This document shows positions 58,837 to 64,000 of a stretch of 64,000 bases of DNA, one piece after another. The stretch is from SMWC01 sp964466315 (GTDB lineage: Bacteria; Pseudomonadota; Gammaproteobacteria; Steroidobacterales; Rariloculaceae), in assembly GCA_964466315.1 (NCBI GenBank), contig CAYXNS010000003.1:40739-104738 (forward strand), read 5' to 3'. The notes under the pieces are model-generated. The model ran no database searches and was not told the DNA's origin. It saw only the letters and a list, made by a program, of their open reading frames with translations. The position numbers were made by a program, and so were the translations under genes. How positions within the stretch are numbered: position 1 is the stretch's first letter; each line of letters starts with the position of its first letter.

Positions 58837-59460
58837 CTACAGCGCCGCAATCTGCTCGTCGAGTACCTCGAGCAGATCCGCGAGAGGGCCTTCGCTCAAG
58901 ACCCGCTGGTACTCGGCACGCTTCAGCGTGAGATCGCTGACCCCGTCCGTAACGACGTTGATTATCCACCAGCCCGTTTCGTCTTCGTGCAAGAGGTACT
59001 CGAGCGGGATGCCGGGTTGAGCCTCACGCTTGATACTCGCGACGATCTGAGTGCGACCCGAGTCGAGCCCGCGTGAAATTTCGATAGCGAAGGAATCTTC
59101 GGAAAGCGCCACAAACCGGCTGGCATAGGTTATCACGCTCAGACGTTCGAAACGCTGAACGAATACCTCCCGTCCCTCGTCCTCGAAGCCAGCCCAGTGG
59201 CATCGTGTCGTGAACTCGGCGATGTAATGCAGATCATGAGTCGACGCGATCAACGGTGCCAATCGATCGTAAGGCTGCGCGAGCCCACCCGGGCCCTGGT
59301 CGGACGACGCCGAGATCAAGCCGGCGTGCAGTGCCTCCACACAGGCCAGCGGCGTGTCATAGGTAAATCTTACTCGTGGCGTCTGACCTCGAGCGCCCGG
59401 CCAGACCGATGCAGCGAGCACAACGCCCAGCAAGAATGAAACGGCAGAACGGCAGCGCAT
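58837..59460 (-). CDS. MlaC/Ttg2D-like periplasmic lipid-binding protein, HpnM-like
   Basis: A 207-residue exported protein (signal ending near ARG, after SFLLGVVLAASVWPG). The mature part has the MlaC fold: LACVEALHAGLISASSDQGP, LIASTHDLHYIAEFTTRCHW, RFERLSVITYASRFVALSED and WWIINVVTDGVSDLTLKRAE (typical W-I-DVIIDGISL-Y-R pattern). It binds lipids in the periplasm. Directly downstream of hpnH, so HpnM, the hopanoid transport member, is the natural reading. 28 bases separate it from hpnH. Confidence 0.8.
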   Translation of the reverse strand: MRCRSAVSFLLGVVLAASVWPGARGQTPRVRFTYDTPLACVEALHAGLISASSDQGPGGLAQPYDRLAPLIASTHDLHYIAEFTTRCHWAGFEDEGREVFVQRFERLSVITYASRFVALSEDSFAIEISRGLDSGRTQIVASIKREAQPGIPLEYLLHEDETGWWIINVVTDGVSDLTLKRAEYQRVLSEGPLADLLEVLDEQIAAL

Positions 59461-59488
59461 GTAAGGAAAGCGGCAAGACCGAGTGCGA

Positions 59489-60610
59489 TCAACTGCGTTC
59501 GGAGGAACGAATTCCTATCTTGTCGAGCGGGATTGCGACGCTCGACATCTCACCGTCGTGCAGCAGGGGTAACTCAGGCACCATTTCCCCGTCCAGGCAC
59601 GGCCCGAACAAAAAGACGCTCAACGCCTTCAGAGGATTCGTGACCGTATGTTCGACGGCCGTTCCCTCATAACCGCAATGAACCATGCAATCGTCACATT
59701 TGGGATTTCGCCCCGTTCCATAGCGTTCCCAGTTCGTCGTCTCCATGAGTTCTCCGAAGGTTTCCGCGTAACCTTCATCGACGAGCAGGTAGCACGGCTT
59801 TTGCCAGCCGAAGATGTTGTACGTCGGGTTGCTCCATGGAGTGCACTGGTAGCTCTGATTTCCGGCGAGGAAATCGATAAACATACTGGACTGATTGAAG
59901 CGCCATCGACTGCGGCGCTGCCGACCGAGCTTGAAGATATCCCGAAACAAACGTTTCGTCTGGCGACGACCGAGAAATACGTCCTGTCGCGGCGCGTGCT
60001 GATAACTGTAACCGGGCGATACGGTTACACCCTCGAGACCTAGATCCATCGCGAAGTCAAAGAAATCGGCGACATCCGCCGCATTCTCGCCATTGAATAG
60101 CGTGCAGTTCGCCGTAACCCTGAAGCCGCGGCTACGCGCTAAGCGTATGGCGTCGACGGCCTTCTCGAAGACACCCTCTCTGCAAACGGACTCTTCGTGA
60201 CGTGCACGATTGCCGTCCAGATGTACGGACCATGTGAAATACGGCGACGGCTCATAGTCGCCCATCTTCCGCTTGAGTAGAAGCGCGTTCGTACAGAGAT
60301 ATACGAACTTCTTTCGCGCAATGATCCCACGAACGATTGCTGGCATTTCTTTGTGGATGAGCGGCTCGCCACCGGGTATGGACACGACGGGCGCACCACA
60401 GTCGTCCACGGCCTTGAGCGCATCCTTGACACGCACCCGCTTCCTGAGAATCTCCGACGGGTAGTCGGTCTTTCCACAACCCGCGCACGTCAGATTGCAC
60501 TGAAACAGCGGCTCCAGCATCAACGCGAGCGGATAGCGTTCCACACGGCGAAGCTTCTGCTCAAGGATATAACGCCCGACGCGGTAAGTCTGAACCAGCG
60601 GAATACTCAT
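59489..60610 (-). CDS. hpnH: Adenosyl-hopene transferase HpnH (radical SAM)
   Basis: A 373-residue radical SAM enzyme that attaches adenosine to diploptene, making the precursor of extended (C35) hopanoids. Cluster Cys at 38, 42 and 45 in CNLTCAGCGKTDYP; GGEPLIHKEMPAIVRGI; VHLDGNRARHEESVCREGVF; FNQSSMFIDFLAGNQSYQCT; CTPWSNPTYNIFGWQKPCYL; CMVHCGYEGTAVEHT. The match to HpnH is close along the length. Its start directly follows the idi stop (TAAATG). With idi and the mevalonate genes it ties isoprenoid supply to hopanoids. Squalene-hopene cyclase is not in this window. Confidence 0.92.
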   Translation of the reverse strand: MSIPLVQTYRVGRYILEQKLRRVERYPLALMLEPLFQCNLTCAGCGKTDYPSEILRKRVRVKDALKAVDDCGAPVVSIPGGEPLIHKEMPAIVRGIIARKKFVYLCTNALLLKRKMGDYEPSPYFTWSVHLDGNRARHEESVCREGVFEKAVDAIRLARSRGFRVTANCTLFNGENAADVADFFDFAMDLGLEGVTVSPGYSYQHAPRQDVFLGRRQTKRLFRDIFKLGRQRRSRWRFNQSSMFIDFLAGNQSYQCTPWSNPTYNIFGWQKPCYLLVDEGYAETFGELMETTNWERYGTGRNPKCDDCMVHCGYEGTAVEHTVTNPLKALSVFLFGPCLDGEMVPELPLLHDGEMSSVAIPLDKIGIRSSERS

Positions 60611-61222
60611 TTACTTTTTCAAGCCGTGACCCGGGCTCACAATTATGGCGCCATCGGCCTCAGGTCCGCGCAGGATAGTGTCGAGATAGCTATTCGCAAT
60701 CTGCGCCCATTCCATCTTTAGCCACGGCGTGAAACTCTCGGGCGAGGCCGCGAGTTCGGATTCCACGGACGCGGCTTCGATATATCGAAGCTCGGCTATT
60801 TCGCGCTCGTTGATATCCACAGTACCGCTGTAACGACCGTAATACACCCAGCAATACTCATGTTCGGCGCCAACCGCACCATACTGGGCATGATATTTGA
60901 ACTTGTACAAAAAATGCAGCGGACACTCGATACCGAGTTCCTCGACGAGGCGGCGCGTCACTGCTTCCTCCATCGACTCCCCGACCCTCGGATGCGAACA
61001 GCAGGTATTGGACCAGTAGTCGGGCCACAATGGCTTCTCCGAACTTCGGCGCTGCAGAAGAAGTTCATTTTTTCCGTTAAAGATAAAGATGGAGAATGCG
61101 CGATGCAGAACGCCGTTCCCAGCGTGACAGTCACTCTTGGCGCTCTGCCCGATTTCGCGATCGAGCTCATCGACGAGGATAAGTTCCTCGCTGGCGTTGG
61201 AGACGATTTCGCTACGCGCCAT
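60611..61222 (-). CDS. idi: Isopentenyl-diphosphate delta-isomerase, type 1
   Basis: A 203-residue Nudix-fold isomerase that interconverts IPP and DMAPP. Blocks: NGVLHRAFSIFIFNGKNELL, LQRRSSEKPLWPDYWSNTCC, SHPRVGESMEEAVTRRLVEE-LG and EHEYCWVYYGRYSGTVDINE, with active-site Cys in NTCCSHPR and Glu in EHEY. Mn/Mg-binding His residues are present. Start ATG at 61222 overlaps the end of the fusion gene by 11 bases, so it is coupled to it. Upstream in-frame ATG lies in the other gene. Confidence 0.92.
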   Translation of the reverse strand: MARSEIVSNASEELILVDELDREIGQSAKSDCHAGNGVLHRAFSIFIFNGKNELLLQRRSSEKPLWPDYWSNTCCSHPRVGESMEEAVTRRLVEELGIECPLHFLYKFKYHAQYGAVGAEHEYCWVYYGRYSGTVDINEREIAELRYIEAASVESELAASPESFTPWLKMEWAQIANSYLDTILRGPEADGAIIVSPGHGLKK

Positions 61223-63488
61223 CGAGATCTGCCCCAAGATCGACTTGGACGGCCTGGAAGCCCGCCGCACGGATCGCGTTGGCGACGGTGTCGGAATCGC
61301 CATCGCATAAAGCGATGATGGAGCCACCACCGCCGCCACCCGTCAGCTTCGCGCCTAGCGCGCCGTTTTCACGCGCGATATCGACGAGCTGTTCGAGTTC
61401 GGGCGTCGAGACCTGCAACGCGTTCAACATCCCATGGCAAACGTTCATCAGTTTGCCCAGTGCCGCGAGATTCTCATCCTGAATCGCCTGCACGCCACGC
61501 AGAACGAGCGTGTCTATCTGGTCGAAGATGCGCTCATAAAGCTTTCGATCCTGCTGCCATGCCGTATTGACTCGGCCGACGGTCTTCGCTGTCAGCCCTT
61601 CGTACCCCGTCATACCGATGACCATCGGAATGGGTGTCTTGATATTCAGGCGCTCGACCAACGGCGGGCTACCGCTGCGGAACACGAGTGGCGTGCCGTA
61701 GCACGCGAGCGTATTGTCGATGCCACTCGGGCTGCCGTGAGCAAGTTTCTCGGCTTCGAAGGCCAGCCGGTTGACCTCTTCGTCCGTAAGTCCGAGCCGG
61801 TAGTGTTTGTCCAATGCGCGCACGATCGCGACCACCATCGCCGCCGAGCCTCCCAGACCCATGCTGCGCGGCACCTCGGGGAATACCTCGATACGCATCG
61901 CGCGTCCGCTCAATCCCAGCTCATCGAGCATGACACCAGCCGGCCGCTCGAAGACGCGGCGCTCGCTGGGGTCCGAAGAGAGTTGAAATTCGACGCCCCA
62001 TCGCGGGATCAAGAAGTGAATGCCGTCGTCGCAGTCCTCGACCAACGCTTTGATAGTCATCGGCACGGGCGCTGCGATCGCGTGGCGTCCGTATACGACA
62101 GCATGCTCGCCGAGAATGACGACCTTTCCATAGCCGACACCGAGCCCGACCTCCCGCGTATCATTCTGCCTGTCGTAGCGCCCTGCCCCCTGGGTCGGAT
62201 GCGTGAGTTCCGCTACGATTTCTTGCGCCTTCCAGACCTTGATCTCACCACTTAGAATCAGACGATCGAGCACTTCGTCGAAGATCTCCGGTGTAGCGCC
62301 GGCGGCGGTTACGACACCACGCGCGTGCAGTGTCATATGGCCCTTCTGAATTCCCTCGGTCGCGAGCGCCCGAATCGCCGCGAAATTCTGAGCGAGGCCG
62401 GCCGCTGCCATCACCCGCGCCAGCTCCGTTGCGGATTCCACGCCGAGCAGGCGCATGTTCAACGCTGCCGTCGGATTCGAATCCACAGCCGTTCCCACGA
62501 TGCCGACCTTGATCGGCATCTCCAGGCTACCGCAGAGATTCCCGTTCTCATCCGCACACCACTCGGTCAGCGATGTATAACGTCCGCCGCGGGCCGCGAA
62601 TGCGTGGGCGCCTGCCTCGATGGCACGCCAGTCGTTCCCGGTAGCGATGGCGAGGGGATCGATTCCATTCATGATGCCTTTGTTGTGTGTCGCAGCGCGA
62701 TAGGGATCGACAGCGGCGAACTCGGCGGCAACGATAATGCCATCGCGCGCTTCTTCCCCGCTGTAGCCACGTCCTACGAGTGCGTCGACCGGGATCTTGC
62801 AGCGGGCGCGAACGAGCGCGCGATCGGTCAGGTTCGACAGGATTCGCAGGAACACCTCGCCCCCCGTGATCGACTCGATCAGAGGGGCGACGCCCTCGCA
62901 CATCCCATTCACGAGATTCGCGCCCATCGCATCGCGGGTGTCGACGAGCAAATGAACGACGAGCATCCGCTTGCCACTGGACGGAAGCGGATGGACAAAC
63001 AATTCAATATCCTGCGCACCGCCGCCGCGGGCAACCATATTGGGATGCAAGCTGTTAGCGAGACTCACAATTTCCTGACGGCGGTCTCTGAGCGCCTGCT
63101 TGGCCAGTTCTATGTCGGGCACGTTCATGATCTGGATCTGGCCGATCAAGATAGGGTCGGTCGCCTCCGTCTCGAATCCGCCCGACTGACCGACCAACTT
63201 CGACGCGAAGCTCAGGGCCGCGACGACCGATGGCTCCTCGACGGCCATCGGCACGATATATTGCTTACCGTTCACGCAGAGGTTCATCCCTAAACCCAAC
63301 GGCAATCCCATAACGCCGACGACGTTCTCGATCATCTTATCGGCGGCTTCAAGGTCTAGCGTGTGCTTACCCGTCGCGAGCGCGCGGAAATCGCTTCCCG
63401 TCAACAGGCCGCGCTCGTGAACGACTCTCACGCGTTCTTCGACGCTCAGCCTGTAGAATTCCGGGATTCTCGAACCGTCGTCACTCAC
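61212..63488 (-). CDS. HMG-CoA reductase / mevalonate kinase fusion
   Basis: A 758-residue bifunctional enzyme. Residues 1 to about 430 are a class II HMG-CoA reductase: ENVVGVMGLPLGLGMNLCVN, PMAVEEPSVVAALSFASKLV with Glu84/85, cofactor block VDTRDAMGANLVNGMCE (184-199), active-site Lys and Asp in THNKGIMNGIDPLAIATGND (Lys270), and His384 in GHMTLHARG. From about 446 on is a GHMP-type mevalonate kinase: VGYGKVVILGEHAVVYGRHA, ATP motif PRSMGLGGSAAMVV (540-553), Asp591 in SPSGIDNTLACYG and TGGGGGGS near the end. Separate genes are the rule; this order is unusual. It starts at GTG 63488 and is coupled to idi. The two steps turn HMG-CoA into mevalonate and then 5-phosphomevalonate. Confidence 0.93.
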   Translation of the reverse strand: MSDDGSRIPEFYRLSVEERVRVVHERGLLTGSDFRALATGKHTLDLEAADKMIENVVGVMGLPLGLGMNLCVNGKQYIVPMAVEEPSVVAALSFASKLVGQSGGFETEATDPILIGQIQIMNVPDIELAKQALRDRRQEIVSLANSLHPNMVARGGGAQDIELFVHPLPSSGKRMLVVHLLVDTRDAMGANLVNGMCEGVAPLIESITGGEVFLRILSNLTDRALVRARCKIPVDALVGRGYSGEEARDGIIVAAEFAAVDPYRAATHNKGIMNGIDPLAIATGNDWRAIEAGAHAFAARGGRYTSLTEWCADENGNLCGSLEMPIKVGIVGTAVDSNPTAALNMRLLGVESATELARVMAAAGLAQNFAAIRALATEGIQKGHMTLHARGVVTAAGATPEIFDEVLDRLILSGEIKVWKAQEIVAELTHPTQGAGRYDRQNDTREVGLGVGYGKVVILGEHAVVYGRHAIAAPVPMTIKALVEDCDDGIHFLIPRWGVEFQLSSDPSERRVFERPAGVMLDELGLSGRAMRIEVFPEVPRSMGLGGSAAMVVAIVRALDKHYRLGLTDEEVNRLAFEAEKLAHGSPSGIDNTLACYGTPLVFRSGSPPLVERLNIKTPIPMVIGMTGYEGLTAKTVGRVNTAWQQDRKLYERIFDQIDTLVLRGVQAIQDENLAALGKLMNVCHGMLNALQVSTPELEQLVDIARENGALGAKLTGGGGGGSIIALCDGDSDTVANAIRAAGFQAVQVDLGADLDGA

Positions 63489-63491
63489 TAA

Positions 63492-64000
63492 CTAAAGCTC
63501 CTCAACACTCAATCCGCTCGTCGCCACCGGCAAGTCGATGACCCGGTATGACGCGCCGACGGCTTCCTTGAAAGCAGCGAGCGCCTCTAAGTCCGCTGAC
63601 ATCGCAATTCCGAGATCTCCGCCGCCGGCGCCACTCACTTTGTAGGCAACGCCGAACCGTTCGGAGTGCCCGGCAATTTCGCGATGTTCGGTGGTCACTA
63701 TCTCCGCTTCCATACATCTACCCAACTCCTCGAGCCGCTTCCCGTATGCGGCCACTGCCGCGAGAAACGCTTTCGCGTCGTTCTCACCGGCCGCGGCACA
63801 ACCTTGCTCCGCGATCTCTTGGAGATGGCTCAGCGTCTCCGCAGCCTCGGTCGGCCGCGAGGCCCGCCACCTACCGAACGCAGCCAGGAAGTCGCCCGTC
63901 GCGGCCGGGCGGCCAGAATAAACAATTGTAAATCCTACACTGTTGGGCAGCTCTACTGAACACAGACTCGGACGTAACTCGGGTCCAAGCTGGTAGGTGA
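63492..64000 (-). CDS. Phosphomevalonate kinase-like GHMP kinase, 5' end outside window
   Basis: The frame is open from the window edge to TAG at 63492 (about 168 residues visible). Features: NSVGFTIVYSGRPAATGDFL, then YKVSGAGGGDLGIAMSADLE, the glycine-rich C-terminal block of GHMP kinases (phosphomevalonate kinase type; SGAGGGD is typical, and diphosphomevalonate decarboxylase lacks this form). It would make 5-diphosphomevalonate, the next step after the fusion protein. The TTG at 63755 or GTG there is not the start; the family sequence runs beyond it. Its stop lies four bases before the start of the HMGR-MVK gene, so it heads or belongs to the operon. Confidence 0.8.
   Translation of the reverse strand, partial: TYQLGPELRPSLCSVELPNSVGFTIVYSGRPAATGDFLAAFGRWRASRPTEAAETLSHLQEIAEQGCAAAGENDAKAFLAAVAAYGKRLEELGRCMEAEIVTTEHREIAGHSERFGVAYKVSGAGGGDLGIAMSADLEALAAFKEAVGASYRVIDLPVATSGLSVEEL

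Noticed and set aside
62325..63293. 322-codon plus-strand frame inside the HMGR part
   Set aside because: Antisense shadow of HMG-CoA reductase codons; no start signal and no recognisable domain.

Overview
The window reads as a chromosomal segment of a gammaproteobacterium, probably an uncultured marine or heterotrophic lineage. This rests on gene content: single-membrane-anchor lipoproteins with typical lipoboxes, a TonB-dependent receptor, ETF, FeoAB, an assimilatory sulfite reductase, DUF6152/DUF885 secreted enzymes and a HpnH/HpnM pair. Base composition looks even and fairly GC-rich throughout. I see no tRNA, rRNA, CRISPR array, prophage or intact insertion sequence.

Layout. 1-14.8 kb: secreted or periplasmic catabolic genes (YtcJ-type amidohydrolase, lipoprotein sulfatase, DUF885 peptidase, arylsulfotransferase-like lipoprotein, truncated cytochrome c, HisD-family dehydrogenase, two DUF6152 proteins, a double-ABM protein), then feoAB and an SDR. 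14.78-15.09 kb: a gene-free region with a cluster of DnaA boxes and an AT-rich flank. 15-17.6 kb: DUF2849-cysI-DUF934 sulfite reductase operon, whose pathway partner (ATP sulfurylase/APS kinase fusion) lies at 24-25.8 kb. 17.8-32.4 kb: lactonase, tannase-like esterase, DoxX, an SDR/FHA chimera, thioredoxin-like, AI-2E exporter, FabD-like, M20 hydrolase, pilin-accessory-like protein, MFS, 2-hydroxyacid dehydrogenase and metallo-beta-lactamase fold hydrolase. 32.5-36.3 kb: a TerC remnant, a large metzincin, a decayed threonine dehydrogenase and a small secreted protein carrying four TonB-box-like repeats, next to a divergently transcribed TonB-dependent receptor. 38.7-47.8 kb: frmA, a FolK-FolP fusion overlapping pabB tail to tail, remnants of a MATE transporter and cardiolipin synthase, a DNA glycosylase, etfBA and avtA. 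47.9-56.9 kb: lactate permease and an NAD-dependent molybdenum formate dehydrogenase operon (fdsG-fdsB-fdsA-fdsD-lldD-like-fdhD). 57.3-64 kb: mevalonate and hopanoid genes: HMG-CoA synthase facing an operon of phosphomevalonate kinase, an HMG-CoA reductase/mevalonate kinase fusion, idi, hpnH and hpnM.

How the parts work together. The last region supplies isopentenyl units from acetoacetyl-CoA and uses them for extended hopanoids. frmA makes S-formylglutathione from formaldehyde; after hydrolysis, formate can be oxidised by the fds enzyme to NADH. Lactate uptake and an FMN hydroxyacid oxidase sit beside it. folKP and pabB serve folate synthesis. The sulfur genes cover sulfate activation and sulfite reduction, but no PAPS reductase is in the window.

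Two genome-scale themes stand out. First, a family of palindromic T-tract repeats (core GGGGCCAGATCCC followed by T) occurs in at least six places, nearly always between converging genes, where it can act as a two-way terminator. Second, the segment is littered with gene remnants (amidohydrolase, TerC, threonine dehydrogenase, MATE, cardiolipin synthase, cytochrome c), which points to active gene decay by deletion. The most novel candidates are the four-fold TonB-box repeat protein, the HMGR-mevalonate kinase fusion, the SDR/FHA chimera, the DnaA-box cluster and an in-frame Gly/Met-rich extension behind a stop codon.
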